Of a DNA stretch of 64,000 nt, positions 47,688 through 56,366 are shown piece after piece. The translations under genes were made by a program, and so were the position numbers. The notes under the pieces were generated by a model. It was not told where the DNA came from. It searched no databases and worked only from the letters and a program-made list of their open reading frames with translations. Every line of letters starts with the position of its first letter. Within the stretch, counting starts at the first letter, position 1. Source of the stretch: Pseudonocardia hierapolitana (GTDB lineage: Bacteria > Actinomycetota > Actinomycetes > Mycobacteriales > Pseudonocardiaceae); NCBI RefSeq assembly GCF_007994075.1, contig NZ_VIWU01000001.1, positions 3,534,001 through 3,598,000 of the forward strand, given 5' to 3'.

Positions 47688-48137
47688 ATGAAGCTCATCC
47701 TCACCGCCGACGTGCCCAACCTGGGTGCTCCGGGCGACATCGTCGAGGTCAAGGACGGCTACGGCCGCAACCTCCTGCTCCCCCGCAAGCTGGCCATCGT
47801 GGCCACCCGGGGCGCGGAGAAGCAGGTGGCGGCGATCCAGCGCGCCCAGCGCGCCCGCCAGATCCGCGACCTCGGCCACGCCAAGGAGGTCGCCGGCCAG
47901 CTCGGCGCGCTCAGCGTCACGGTCAAGGCCAAGGCGGCGGGCGACTCCGGTCGCCTGTTCGGTTCGGTCACGGCCGCCGACGTGGTCGAGGCCGTCCGCA
48001 CCGCGGGCGGCCCCGCGCTCGACCGGCGCACCGTCGAGGTGTCCGGGCAGATCAAGACCGTCGGCACCCACAAGGTCGCCGTGCGGCTGCACCCCGAGGT
48101 CACCGCCGAGCTGGACGTGAACGTCGTCGCCAGCTGA
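47688..48137 (+). CDS. rplI: 50S ribosomal protein L9
   Basis: Large-subunit protein with two globular domains joined by a long helix. The 149-residue product from ATG 47688 (RBS GAGGAG) begins [20 protein letters not shown]. It has [14 protein letters not shown], the helical linker around residues 42-75, and the C-terminal domain [20 protein letters not shown]. Canonical length. Last gene of the ribosomal operon, followed by a strong hairpin. Confidence 0.97.
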   Translation: MKLILTADVPNLGAPGDIVEVKDGYGRNLLLPRKLAIVATRGAEKQVAAIQRAQRARQIRDLGHAKEVAGQLGALSVTVKAKAAGDSGRLFGSVTAADVVEAVRTAGGPALDRRTVEVSGQIKTVGTHKVAVRLHPEVTAELDVNVVAS

Positions 48138-48157
48138 TCGACCTCATCGCACGAGCC

Positions 48158-48197
48158 GAGCGAGCCGTGTCCGCACCTCCGCGGACACGGCTCGCTC
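48158..48197 (+). terminator. Terminator after rplI
   Basis: A 17-bp perfect stem, GAGCGAGCCGTGTCCGC (48158-48174) with its complement at 48181-48197, around the loop ACCTCC, followed by GTTTCTGT. It ends the rpsF-rplI operon. Confidence 0.85.
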
Positions 48198-48227
48198 GTT
48201 TCTGTACAGCCGTCGCTGTTACTCAGA

Positions 48228-48277
48228 GTGAACGGGGCGGAACGTGGATCAGGGATCCACCGTTCCGCCCCGTTCAC
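48228..48277. repeat. Long near-perfect inverted repeat
   Basis: The left arm, 23 bases from 48228 (GTGAACGGGGCGGAACG...), and the right arm, 24 bases ending at 48277 (...CGTTCCGCCCCGTTCAC), are complementary with only one bulged base, around the 3-base loop AGG. No T-run follows on either strand, and the rplI terminator has already occurred 31 bases upstream. It may be a small mobile or protein-binding repeat, or a second terminator. It lies in the rplI-dnaB spacer. Confidence 0.75.
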
Positions 48278-48738
48278 ATTTCCGCGGACTCCGGAGAGGT
48301 GTCGAGCCACCCGTCCAGGTGGCGCGCCGAGAAGTGACGGCGGCGTCGCCGAGTGCTCGGCCGAAGGCGCCGAGTGGGCGGTCTCCGCGGCGTGGCGACA
48401 CGCCGAGAGCGCCTCGTCCGGCGTGTCGCGAGAGAAAGTTGTCCACATCTGCCTATAGTGCTTTGACCTGCACATACGCCGAAGATTGACTAGTTGTCCC
48501 CACGTCTTCCACAGGTTGCCCCCTGTGTCTTCCCTGCGCGGCACCGATCCGTCCCCAGCCCGTCCACAGCTTCGCGCACAGGCTGGTTTGGTCGCTTCGG
48601 AGCAGGCCCTTAACCTGCCTTGCGGGGTGCGAGGACTCGACTCGGCCGACGGTTCCCGTTCTCCGGGACGTCATCCGGACGTCGTCGAGCTTATCGAACC
48701 TTTGTTCGATACAATGGCGGCAGGGGGTGACGCTACGT
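48278..48738 (+). promoter_or_regulatory. dnaB upstream region with DnaA boxes and LexA-type box
   Basis: No gene is seen. A perfect DnaA box TTGTCCACA lies at 48439-48447, with close variants TTGTCCCCA (48494), TCTTCCACA (48505) and CCGTCCACA (48560). Near the gene, TCGAAC-CTTT-GTTCGA (48694-48709) is a perfect match to the actinobacterial LexA/SOS box, and it abuts the -10 element TACAAT (48710-48715). Initiator and SOS repressor could both act on dnaB here. Confidence 0.65.
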
Positions 48739-50142
48739 ATGGCTCTGGCTGACGACCGTCCGGCGGGGAGACCGCGTCCGGTCCGCCCCGCGGGCGAGGG
48801 GCCTGACACGAACGGTGTGTTCGACCGGCAGCCCCCGCAGGACCTCACGGCCGAGCAGTCGGTGCTCGGCGGCATGCTCCTGTCCAAGGACGCCATCGCC
48901 GACGTCGTCGAGATCCTGCGGCCCGACGACTTCTACAAGCCGGCCCACCAGACGGTCTACGACTGCATCCTCGACCTGTACGGCCGGGGTGAGCCCGCCG
49001 ACGCCGTCACCGTGTCCGCGGAGCTGCAGCGCCGCGGCGAGCTGATCCGGCTCGGCGGCGCGCCCTACCTGCACACGCTGATCGCGACGGTGCCCACGGC
49101 CGCCAACGCGGCCTACTACGCCGAGATCGTCGCCGAGAAGGCGATCCTCCGCCGGCTCGTCGAGGCGGGCACGCGCATCGTGCAGCTCGGCTACCACGGC
49201 GCCGACGGAGCCGAGGTCAACGACGTCGTCGACCGCGCGCAGGCGGCGATCTACGAGGTCACCGAGCGGAGCACCAGCGAGGACTTCGTCCCGCTCGAGG
49301 AGCTGCTGCAGCCCACGATGGACGAGATCGACGCCATCGCATCGCGCGGCGGCGTGGCCCTCGGCGTGCCCACCGGCTTCGCCGACCTCGACGCCGTCAC
49401 CAACGGCCTGCACCCCGGCCAGATGATCGTCGTGGCGGCGCGGCCCGGTCTCGGGAAGTCGACCCTGGGGCTGGATTTCGCCAGGTCGTGCTCGGTGAAG
49501 CACGGCCTCACGAGCGTCGTGTTCTCGCTGGAGATGAGCAAGTCCGAGATCGTCATGCGCCTGCTGTCGGCCGAGGCGCGGATCCGGCTGGCCGACATGC
49601 GCGCCGGCCGGATGAGCGACGACGACTGGACGCGCATGGCGCGGCGCATGAGTGAGATCAGCGAGGCGCCGCTGTTCATCGACGACTCGCCCAACCTCAC
49701 GCTGATGGAGATCCGCGCCAAGGCGCGGCGGCTCAAGCAGCGCCACGACCTCAAGCTCGTCATCCTCGACTACCTGCAGCTGATGACGTCCGGCCGCAAG
49801 GTCGAGTCCCGGCAGCAGGAGGTGTCGGAGTTCTCCCGGCAGATCAAGCTCCTCGCGAAGGAGCTGGAGGTGCCGGTCGTGGCGATGAGCCAGCTGAACC
49901 GTGGCCCCGAACAGCGCACCGACAAGCGCCCGCAGCTGTCCGACCTGCGTGAGTCCGGGTCGATCGAGCAGGACGCCGACATGGTGATCCTGCTGCACCG
50001 CCCCGATGCGTTCGAGCGCGACGACCCGCGGGCGGGCGAGGCCGACCTGATCCTGGCCAAGCACCGGAACGGGCCCACGAGCACCATCACGGTGGCCCAC
50101 CAGCTGCACTACAGCCGCTTCTCCGACCTGGCCCACGGCTGA
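48739..50142 (+). CDS. dnaB: Replicative DNA helicase DnaB
   Basis: Hexameric helicase that unwinds the fork. The 467-residue product from ATG 48739 (GGGGGTGA upstream; GTG 48727 possible) has the N-terminal domain DLTAEQSVLGGMLLSKDAIA. The RecA-like core carries Walker A AARPGLGKSTLGLDFARS, FSLEMSKSEIVMRLL, Walker B LVILDYLQLM and the arginine-finger region DLRESGSIEQDADMVILLHR. No intein interrupts it, unlike some mycobacterial dnaB genes. Confidence 0.97.
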   Translation: MALADDRPAGRPRPVRPAGEGPDTNGVFDRQPPQDLTAEQSVLGGMLLSKDAIADVVEILRPDDFYKPAHQTVYDCILDLYGRGEPADAVTVSAELQRRGELIRLGGAPYLHTLIATVPTAANAAYYAEIVAEKAILRRLVEAGTRIVQLGYHGADGAEVNDVVDRAQAAIYEVTERSTSEDFVPLEELLQPTMDEIDAIASRGGVALGVPTGFADLDAVTNGLHPGQMIVVAARPGLGKSTLGLDFARSCSVKHGLTSVVFSLEMSKSEIVMRLLSAEARIRLADMRAGRMSDDDWTRMARRMSEISEAPLFIDDSPNLTLMEIRAKARRLKQRHDLKLVILDYLQLMTSGRKVESRQQEVSEFSRQIKLLAKELEVPVVAMSQLNRGPEQRTDKRPQLSDLRESGSIEQDADMVILLHRPDAFERDDPRAGEADLILAKHRNGPTSTITVAHQLHYSRFSDLAHG

Positions 50143-50387
50143 CGCGCCGGCGGAGCGCCGATTCGTGGTCGACACCCTGCTCGCCCACGAGGCCGCGGTC
50201 ACGAAGGCGCTTGCCGGAGACCCAGCCCTCCCGCGGTAAGGCGCCCGAAATCGGTTGCACCACCCGATGCGGGTGGTGACGATCACCGGCGTCCTCGTTC
50301 CCGGCGACCGGAGCCCCCCGATGCGCGAACTCCTCGGAACACCCCAGCGTCCCCATCGCTCCGTGGTATTCGAGGACTTCGTCGCCC
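50143..50387. other. Spacer between dnaB and the tetM-like gene
   Basis: No gene is evident. CACCACCC (50258) and GGGTGGTG (50271) form an 8-bp hairpin about 110 bases before the tetM-like gene. It could end dnaB transcription or belong to the leader. No ribosome-stalling leader peptide of the tet(M) type was convincingly seen. Confidence 0.35.
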
Positions 50388-52268
50388 ATGCCCCTCAACA
50401 TCGGGATTCTCGCTCACGTCGACGCCGGTAAGACCAGCCTCACCGAGCGCCTGCTCTTCGACACCGGCGCCATCGCGCGCCTCGGCAGTGTCGATGGCGG
50501 CGACACCCAGACCGACACCGGCGCCATCGAGCGGCAGCGCGGGATCACCGTCCGCTCAGCGGTGGCGGCTTTCACGGTCGGCACCACCCAGGTCAACCTC
50601 ATCGACACCCCGGGCCACCCGGACTTCATCGCGGAGGTCGAGCGCGCGCTCGGCGTGCTCGACGGGGTGGTGCTCGTTCTCTCCGCCGTCGAGGGGGTGC
50701 AGGCGCAGACGCGGGTGCTGATGCGCACGGTGTGGGACATGCGGCTGCCCACCCTGCTGTTCGTCAACAAGATCGACCGCCGCGGCGCGCGGCACGAGGA
50801 GCTGCTCGCCGAGGTCAGGCGAACGATCGCCCCGAATCCGATCAGGATGACGAGAACCAGCGGCCTCGGGACGCGGGTGGCTGCTGCGCTCGCGGAGCCG
50901 CTCGACGCGCCCGAGATCGTGGAGGCGCTCGCCGAGGCCGACGACCGCGTGCTCGCCCGCGTCGTGGACGGCCCGCCGCTGACGACCGCCGAGGTCGTGG
51001 ACGCGCTGGCGGCCGGTACCGCCGCCGGGCGGGTCCACCCGCTGTACGCGGGTTCCGCGGTGAGCGGTGCGGGCATCCCGGCGCTGCTCGACGGGATCGT
51101 GCGGCTGCTCCGGCCCGCACCGGTGGTGGCCGCGGCCGAGCCGCAGGGCACCGTGTTCGCCGTCGAGCGGACGCCGTCCGGGGAGAAGCTCGCCTACCTG
51201 CGGCTCTTCGCGGGAGAGGTGCGGCCGCGGCAGCACGTCGTGATCCACAGGCGCCACCGGGACGGCGGCTGCGAGGAGCGGGAGGCGCAGGTGACGTCCC
51301 TCCGGGTGATCGGGCGGAACGGCACCGCACGGCTGTCGGCCGGTGACATCGGCCGGCTGGGCGGCCTGGAACCGAAGGTGGGTGACCGGATCGGCCTGGA
51401 CGGTGACGAGGAAGGCCCGCGTTTCGCCCGCCCGACGCTGCGCACGGCCGTGCAGCCACGCGACCCGGCCGATGCGGGCCGCCTGCACGCGGCGCTCATG
51501 AGCCTCGCGGACGAGGACCCGCTGATCCACGCGCAGGTGGTCCCGGGCGGCGCCACCGAGGTGCTGCTGTACGGCGAGGTGCAGAAGGAGGTCATCGCGG
51601 AGCGGCTCACCGTCGAGCACGGCGTCGAGGCGGACTTCACGCCGAGCCGGATCGAGTGCGTCGAGCGGCCGGTCGGCGTGGGCGAGGCCGTCGAGGAGTT
51701 CGGACGGCGCGGGCCTGCGCTCGGCCGCTTCTGGGCGACGGTCGGCCTGCGCGTCGAGCCGGGGCCCCGCGACAGCGGTGTGACGTTCCGGTACGTGACC
51801 GAGCTCGGGGCGCTCCCGCGCGCGTTCCACACCGCCATCGAGGAGACCGTGCACCTCGCGAGCAGGCAGGGACCGCAGGGGTGGTCCGTGACCGACTGCC
51901 GGGTCACGCTCGTCCGCTCCGGCTTCCTCGCCCCGATGAGCGTGGCCGCCGACTTCCGAGGCCTGACCGCGGTGGTGCTGGCCACGGCACTGGAACGCGC
52001 GGGCACGCAGGTGTACGAGCCGTACCACGCGTTCGAGCTGGAGATCCCGGCCGACGTGCTCAGCGAGGTCGCCTCGCGCATCACCGCGCTCGGGGCGCGC
52101 ATCGCGGAGACCGCCGGCGACGCCGGCCGGTGGCGGCTCAGGGGCACCGTTCCGGCCCGCCGGACGGACGCGGTGCAGCGCAGCCTCCCCGGCCTCACCC
52201 GTGGAGAGGCGGTGTGGTGGACCCGTCCCTCGGCCGATCAGCCGGCCGCGGGCGTGGGTCTCACCTGA
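50388..52268 (+). CDS. TetM/OtrA-type ribosomal protection GTPase
   Basis: EF-G-like translational GTPase of the tetracycline-resistance ribosomal protection family. The 626-residue product from ATG 50388 has the G1 motif AHVDAGKTSLTERLLFDTG, G2 RGITVRSAV, G3 DTPGHPDF and G4 NKID. Domains II-V include VGVGEAVEEFGRRGPALGRF and a C-terminal EF-G domain V (EPYHAFELEIPADVLSEVAS). Length (TetM is ~640) and the absence of EF-G insertions fit this family rather than EF-G. Drug resistance is a prediction; in antibiotic-producing actinobacteria such genes often serve self-protection. Confidence 0.88.
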   Translation: MPLNIGILAHVDAGKTSLTERLLFDTGAIARLGSVDGGDTQTDTGAIERQRGITVRSAVAAFTVGTTQVNLIDTPGHPDFIAEVERALGVLDGVVLVLSAVEGVQAQTRVLMRTVWDMRLPTLLFVNKIDRRGARHEELLAEVRRTIAPNPIRMTRTSGLGTRVAAALAEPLDAPEIVEALAEADDRVLARVVDGPPLTTAEVVDALAAGTAAGRVHPLYAGSAVSGAGIPALLDGIVRLLRPAPVVAAAEPQGTVFAVERTPSGEKLAYLRLFAGEVRPRQHVVIHRRHRDGGCEEREAQVTSLRVIGRNGTARLSAGDIGRLGGLEPKVGDRIGLDGDEEGPRFARPTLRTAVQPRDPADAGRLHAALMSLADEDPLIHAQVVPGGATEVLLYGEVQKEVIAERLTVEHGVEADFTPSRIECVERPVGVGEAVEEFGRRGPALGRFWATVGLRVEPGPRDSGVTFRYVTELGALPRAFHTAIEETVHLASRQGPQGWSVTDCRVTLVRSGFLAPMSVAADFRGLTAVVLATALERAGTQVYEPYHAFELEIPADVLSEVASRITALGARIAETAGDAGRWRLRGTVPARRTDAVQRSLPGLTRGEAVWWTRPSADQPAAGVGLT

Positions 52269-52272
52269 GGAA

Positions 52273-52917
52273 TCACCTCCGCCAGAACAGGTGGTGCGTC
52301 ACGCCGCTCGGGCTGGGCACGATCTCGAGGTGGAAGCGGTCGAGCAGCTCGTCGGGCGACTCCCAGAGCCGCACCCCGGATCCGAGCTCCACCTGTGAGA
52401 CCGCCACGTGCATGGTGTCGACGAGGTCGGCGTCGAGGAACTCCCGGATGGTGGTGGGGCCGCCACCGAGCCGGACGTCCTTGCCGCAGGCCGCCTCCCG
52501 CGCCTGCTCGAGGACGGCGGCCGGGTCGCCGTCGACGAAGTGGAACGTGGTGTCGGAGAGGGTGAACGAGGGGCGTTCGTGGTGGGTCAGCACGAACACC
52601 GGCGTGCGGAACGGGGGCTCGTCGCCCCACCAGCCACGCCAGTCGTGGTCGCGCCACGGGCCGCGCAGCGGGCCGAACTTGTTGCGGCCCATGATCTCGG
52701 CACCGATGTTGTTGGCGTAGTCCCGGGTGAGGTAGTCGTCGAGGCCCCGGCTTCCGCCGGGGTCGGTGCGCATGGGCCAGCTCGCCGTGGCGCCGGCCCA
52801 GGCGAACATGTCGCCCGGGTCGGCATGACCGAACGGCCTCTCGAGGCTCTGGCGCTCGCCCGCGCCGAACCCGTCCCGCGAGACGTTGAAGTTCTGGACT
52901 CTCAGCAGTTGCTCCAC
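52273..52917 (-). CDS. Dihydrofolate-reductase-like (RibD C-terminal fold) oxidoreductase
   Basis: The 214-residue product from GTG 52917 has the RibD_C/DHFR-like fold: VQNFNVSRDGFGAGERQSLE at the start, NNIGAEIMGRNKFGP, TPVFVLTHHERPSF, DVRLGGGPTTIREFLDADLV and DTMHVAVSQVELGSGVRLWE. Such single-domain proteins are NADPH-dependent reductases of unknown substrate, not true folate reductases. It converges with the tetM-like gene (4 bases apart). No strong ribosome binding site is seen. Confidence 0.85.
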   Translation of the reverse strand: MEQLLRVQNFNVSRDGFGAGERQSLERPFGHADPGDMFAWAGATASWPMRTDPGGSRGLDDYLTRDYANNIGAEIMGRNKFGPLRGPWRDHDWRGWWGDEPPFRTPVFVLTHHERPSFTLSDTTFHFVDGDPAAVLEQAREAACGKDVRLGGGPTTIREFLDADLVDTMHVAVSQVELGSGVRLWESPDELLDRFHLEIVPSPSGVTHHLFWRR

Positions 52918-52972
52918 GCGAAGAGGTCGGAGCCGGGGCAGGGCTCTTGTCACGGCAGCTGAGTGATGGCCG

Positions 52973-53722
52973 TCACAGTCGGCTGAGGTGGTCCCGGGCC
53001 GCCCTCGCGACGTCGGCGGGAACGCCGAGCTCGTCGAGCATCGAGGCGGCCGCCGCCATCTCCGCCGTGCGGCGCACCGCGTGCCGGTAGGACCCGGTGA
53101 CCAGCCGCTCCACCGTGGTGGCGTCGGCACGCGTGAGCTCGTTCTCGATGAGCCCCCGGAGCCAGTCCTCGCACCCCGCGGCCCGGGCCGCGGTCAGGGC
53201 CTCGACCACAGCGGCCGACATCCCCTTGAAGAACACGCTCCGCAGCAGCTTGCGTTCGGCCGCCAGCCCGGCCGGCCCGGCCATGACCTCGACCGACGCG
53301 CCGAACGGACGCAGGATCTCCGCCACGCGCATGGCGCCCTCTCCCGTGGCGAGCATCGGCACCCGCAGCCCGTGCCCCGGGACCGGCGCCATGATCGCCA
53401 CGTCGGCGAACGGCACCCCGTGGGCCGCCGCGATCTCGGCGAGCCGACGCTTCGTCCCGGGGGACGCCGTGTTGAGGTCGGCCCACATCGCGGCGGCGCC
53501 GACCCCGGCGGTCAGCGCGTCGACAGCGGCGGACGCGCTGTTCACGCTCAGCACGACGTCGGCGCCCTCGGCGGCCTCGGCCTCGGAACCCGTGTCGAGC
53601 ACGCCGTCCGTCGCGGGGACGGCGGGGTCGTAGCCCCGCACCACGGCGCCCGCCGCGAACAGGTCGCGGGCCAGCGCGCCGCCGGCCTCGCCCAGGCCGA
53701 GCACGGCGATCGTTGCGGTCAT
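52973..53722 (-). CDS. NAD(P)-binding 3-hydroxyisobutyrate-dehydrogenase-like oxidoreductase
   Basis: The 249-residue product from ATG 53722 (RBS GAGGAGAGGAAG) has an N-terminal Rossmann motif IAVLGLGEAGGALARDLFAA, SPGTKRRLAEI and a C-terminal helical domain with RSVFFKGMSAAVVEALTAAR. It is shorter than classical 3-hydroxyisobutyrate dehydrogenases and resembles the DUF1932-type branch. A palindromic operator lies between it and the divergent DUF6282 gene, so the two may serve one catabolic route. Substrate unknown. Confidence 0.82.
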   Translation of the reverse strand: MTATIAVLGLGEAGGALARDLFAAGAVVRGYDPAVPATDGVLDTGSEAEAAEGADVVLSVNSASAAVDALTAGVGAAAMWADLNTASPGTKRRLAEIAAAHGVPFADVAIMAPVPGHGLRVPMLATGEGAMRVAEILRPFGASVEVMAGPAGLAAERKLLRSVFFKGMSAAVVEALTAARAAGCEDWLRGLIENELTRADATTVERLVTGSYRHAVRRTAEMAAAASMLDELGVPADVARAARDHLSRL

Positions 53723-53773
53723 GGGCTTCCTCTCCTCGGCGGCACGACGGACCGCCTTGATGCTGCCGCCATG

Positions 53774-53785
53774 ATTGTCGACAAT
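53774..53785. promoter_or_regulatory. Palindromic operator between dehydrogenase and DUF6282 genes
   Basis: ATTGTCGACAAT is a perfect 12-bp palindrome with the NNGTCGACNN core typical of GntR/FadR-type operators. It lies midway in the 92-base divergent promoter, where one repressor could control both genes. No GntR gene is adjacent in this window. Confidence 0.5.
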
Positions 53786-53814
53786 TCGGGCGGCGGTTGC
53801 AGCGAAGGAGATCC

Positions 53815-54765
53815 ATGACCGGCCATCCACGCCCATCGGCCCACGCTCGCGAGCTGGTGCGCGGTGCCTACGACGTGCACATCCACGTCGCGCCCGACGT
53901 GATGCGACGGCGGATCGACGACGTCACCCTCGCGGAGCGGTTCGCGGCCGTCGGCATGGCGGGCTTCGTCCTCAAGTCGCACTACGCACCCACCGCGGAA
54001 CGGGCGGAGGTGGTCCGGCGGGCCCATCCCGGCGTCGACGCGCTCGGGGCCATCACGCTCAACGCCTCCGTCGGCGGGCTCAACCCGATCGCGGTGGAGA
54101 TCGCCGGCCGCGGGGGAGCGCGGTTCGTGTGGCTGCCCACCGTGGACAGCGCCAACCAGCGCTCCTGCCTGGCCGAGGAGCCAGAGGGTGCGAAACCGCC
54201 GATGTGGGCGCAACTGCAGGCCGACCTCGCCGCGGCCGGCATGGCCGCCGATCCGGTGGACGTGCTGGACCCGGATGGCGAGGTGCTGGAGCGCACGCGG
54301 CAGGTTCTGCGGCTCGTCGCCAAGCACGACATGACGCTCGCCACCGGGCACCTGCACCAGGACGAGTCGGCGGCGGTCATCGACGCCGCGCTCGACGAAG
54401 GCGTGCGGCGGATCGTCGTCACGCACCCGGAGTTCACCTCGCAACGCATCGGCGTGCAGCGCCAGCGCGCGCTCGCGGCGAAGGGCGCCGTGCTGGAACG
54501 TTGTTACACAACCCCGTACACCGGCAAGGTGTCCTGGGACGTGTGGCTGGGGAACATCCGCGAGGTCGGGCCGCGCCACTCGGTGATCTCGAGCGACCTG
54601 GGCCAGCCGTTCAACCCGCCGGTCGAGGACGGGCTCGCGCTGGCCGCCGACCGCCTGCTGGCCGCCGGGTTCACCGACGACGAGGTGCGGCTGATGACCG
54701 TCCACAACAGCCGCAGGCTGGCCGGTGCCGATCCGCTGCCCGACGCGCCCGCGGATCCGCCGTGA
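53815..54765 (+). CDS. DUF6282 family amidohydrolase-like protein
   Basis: The 316-residue product from ATG 53815 (AAGGAG eight bases upstream) looks like a metal-dependent TIM-barrel hydrolase: AYDVHIHVAPDVMRRRIDDV supplies a HxH pair on strand 1, further metal-ligand candidates are in ATGHLHQDES and VVTHPEF, and SSDLGQPFNPP ends the barrel. The family is uncharacterised and often found with hydroxy-acid dehydrogenases and carboxylic-acid catabolic genes. Here it is divergent from such a dehydrogenase. Confidence 0.82.
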   Translation: MTGHPRPSAHARELVRGAYDVHIHVAPDVMRRRIDDVTLAERFAAVGMAGFVLKSHYAPTAERAEVVRRAHPGVDALGAITLNASVGGLNPIAVEIAGRGGARFVWLPTVDSANQRSCLAEEPEGAKPPMWAQLQADLAAAGMAADPVDVLDPDGEVLERTRQVLRLVAKHDMTLATGHLHQDESAAVIDAALDEGVRRIVVTHPEFTSQRIGVQRQRALAAKGAVLERCYTTPYTGKVSWDVWLGNIREVGPRHSVISSDLGQPFNPPVEDGLALAADRLLAAGFTDDEVRLMTVHNSRRLAGADPLPDAPADPP

Positions 54766-54792
54766 CCTGGCCTCGCCGCCGCTGCTGCGATC

Positions 54793-55566
54793 TCAGGCCG
54801 GGTGAGCGGCCACGTGCTCCTCGATCAGCCTCGTCGCCTCGTCGGCGGCCTCGATCGTGGCGAGGTGGGCGGCCTCCAGCACCTCCAGCCGCGCGCCGGG
54901 GATGCCCTCGACGATCGTGCGTGCGTGCGGTTCCACGGGCGTGGACGGGTCGGCGGAACCGGCGATCACCAGCGTGGGCGCCGTGATCGCGCCGAGCCGG
55001 TCGCGGTGGTCCCACACCTCCAGCGCCTGGCAGCAGGCGAGGTAGCCGTCGTCCGGGGTGCCCGCGACCCACGCCGCCGCCTCGGCGACCGCGTCCGGGT
55101 GCGCCGCGGCCCAGCCGGGCGTGAACCACCGCGACACGATGCCCTCCGCGAGCGGTGCGGTGCCGCCGGAGGAGACCGCCGCGATGCGCTCCTTCCAGAC
55201 CGTGGTGTCGGGGAAGTTCGAGGAGGTGCAGCACAGGGTGAGGCTCGAGACCCGTTCGGGCGCCTCGGACCCCAGGTACATCCCGATCATCCCGCCCATC
55301 GACAGCCCGCACCACGCCACCCGCTCCAGGCCGAGCCGGTCGAGCAGGGCGAGCACGTCGCCCGCGAGGTCGGCGATCACGTACGGGCCGGGCGGCACCG
55401 GGGAGCCGCCGTGCCCGCGGTGGTCCACCCGGATCACCCGGAACCGCTCCGTGAGCGGCGCGACCTGCGGCCGCCACATGTCCAGCGTGGAACCGAGCGA
55501 CCCGGACAGCACGAGCGCGGGCGCGTCGCGCGGCCCCTCGTCGACGTGGTGCAGCTCGACGCTCAC
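54793..55566 (-). CDS. pcaD: Alpha/beta hydrolase, 3-oxoadipate enol-lactonase-like
   Basis: Probable enol-lactonase of the beta-ketoadipate pathway. The 257-residue product from GTG 55566 has FRVIRVDHRGHGGSPVP, the nucleophile elbow WCGLSMGGMIGMYLG, LVIAGSADPSTPVEPHA with the acid, and EAAHLATIE with the histidine. It overlaps the CoA-transferase beta gene by four bases (GTGA) and is third in the pcaI-pcaJ-pcaD operon. Other alpha/beta hydrolase functions are possible; the CoA-transferase neighbours support PcaD. Confidence 0.82.
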   Translation of the reverse strand: MSVELHHVDEGPRDAPALVLSGSLGSTLDMWRPQVAPLTERFRVIRVDHRGHGGSPVPPGPYVIADLAGDVLALLDRLGLERVAWCGLSMGGMIGMYLGSEAPERVSSLTLCCTSSNFPDTTVWKERIAAVSSGGTAPLAEGIVSRWFTPGWAAAHPDAVAEAAAWVAGTPDDGYLACCQALEVWDHRDRLGAITAPTLVIAGSADPSTPVEPHARTIVEGIPGARLEVLEAAHLATIEAADEATRLIEEHVAAHPA

Positions 55567-56366
55567 GAGGTCCCCTTCTCGCCGACGGTGCGCATGGAGC
55601 GCAGCGTCTCCAGCTCGGTCGTGCTGGGCGGCGCGGTGATGACCAGATCGGCGGCGACCTGCAGCGGCCACCCGGTCTCGGCCCGCACCTGCTCCACCGT
55701 CACGCCCTGGTGCAGCGCGGTGAGCACCAGCTCGGCCGTGTCCGGGTCCGGTTCGAGGACGCCGAGATCGGTGATCACGCGGACGGGGCCGGCCCCGCGC
55801 AGCCCGAGCAGCTCCCGGTCGCCTCGCCCGCTGCCGTGCCCGACGGAGGTCACGAAGTCGACCTGCTCGACGAACGCCCGCAGCCGGTGCCGCATCACGA
55901 CGATCACCTCGCGGCACGAGGCGGCGATCTCGGGAGCGCCTCCCGAGCCGGGCAGGCGGACGGCCGGCTCGTCGTACTCGCCGATCACGGTCGTGTTGAT
56001 GTTTCCGAGCCGGTCGATCTGGGCGCCGGAGAGGAACCCGACGTCGATGCGGCCCGGCTGCAGCCAGTAGTTGAAGATCTCCGGGACGCTGACGACGGTG
56101 AGCGCGGAGTCGGCGAGGATGCCGTCGCCGATGGAGAGCGGCAGCTCCGCCGGCGTGGTGTCGAGGGTGCCCGACTCGTAGATGAGCACCAGCCGCGGGG
56201 CGTGCAGCCTGCGGGCGAGGTTGGCGGCCGTGGACGGCAGGCCGATCCCGACGAAGCAGGCCTGCCCGTCGCGCAGGGCGCGGGAAGCCGCGATGCTCAT
56301 CATCTCGTCGGCGCTCCAGGTCGTCGCCGACTGCGTTCCGGCCACGGGCTCCGCGGTGCCGGTCAT
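55563..56366 (-). CDS. pcaJ: 3-oxoadipate CoA-transferase-like subunit B
   Basis: Beta subunit of a class I CoA-transferase. The 267-residue product from ATG 56366 shows [20 protein letters not shown], the catalytic-glutamate motif [29 protein letters not shown] and [11 protein letters not shown]. The ATGA overlap with subunit A indicates equimolar production. The likely reaction moves CoA from succinyl-CoA to 3-oxoadipate; other short dicarboxylates cannot be excluded. Confidence 0.87.
   Translation of the reverse strand: MTGTAEPVAGTQSATTWSADEMMSIAASRALRDGQACFVGIGLPSTAANLARRLHAPRLVLIYESGTLDTTPAELPLSIGDGILADSALTVVSVPEIFNYWLQPGRIDVGFLSGAQIDRLGNINTTVIGEYDEPAVRLPGSGGAPEIAASCREVIVVMRHRLRAFVEQVDFVTSVGHGSGRGDRELLGLRGAGPVRVITDLGVLEPDPDTAELVLTALHQGVTVEQVRAETGWPLQVAADLVITAPPSTTELETLRSMRTVGEKGTS

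Noticed and set aside
48739..50142. Intein in dnaB
   Set aside because: The reading frame has normal length and uninterrupted Walker motifs.
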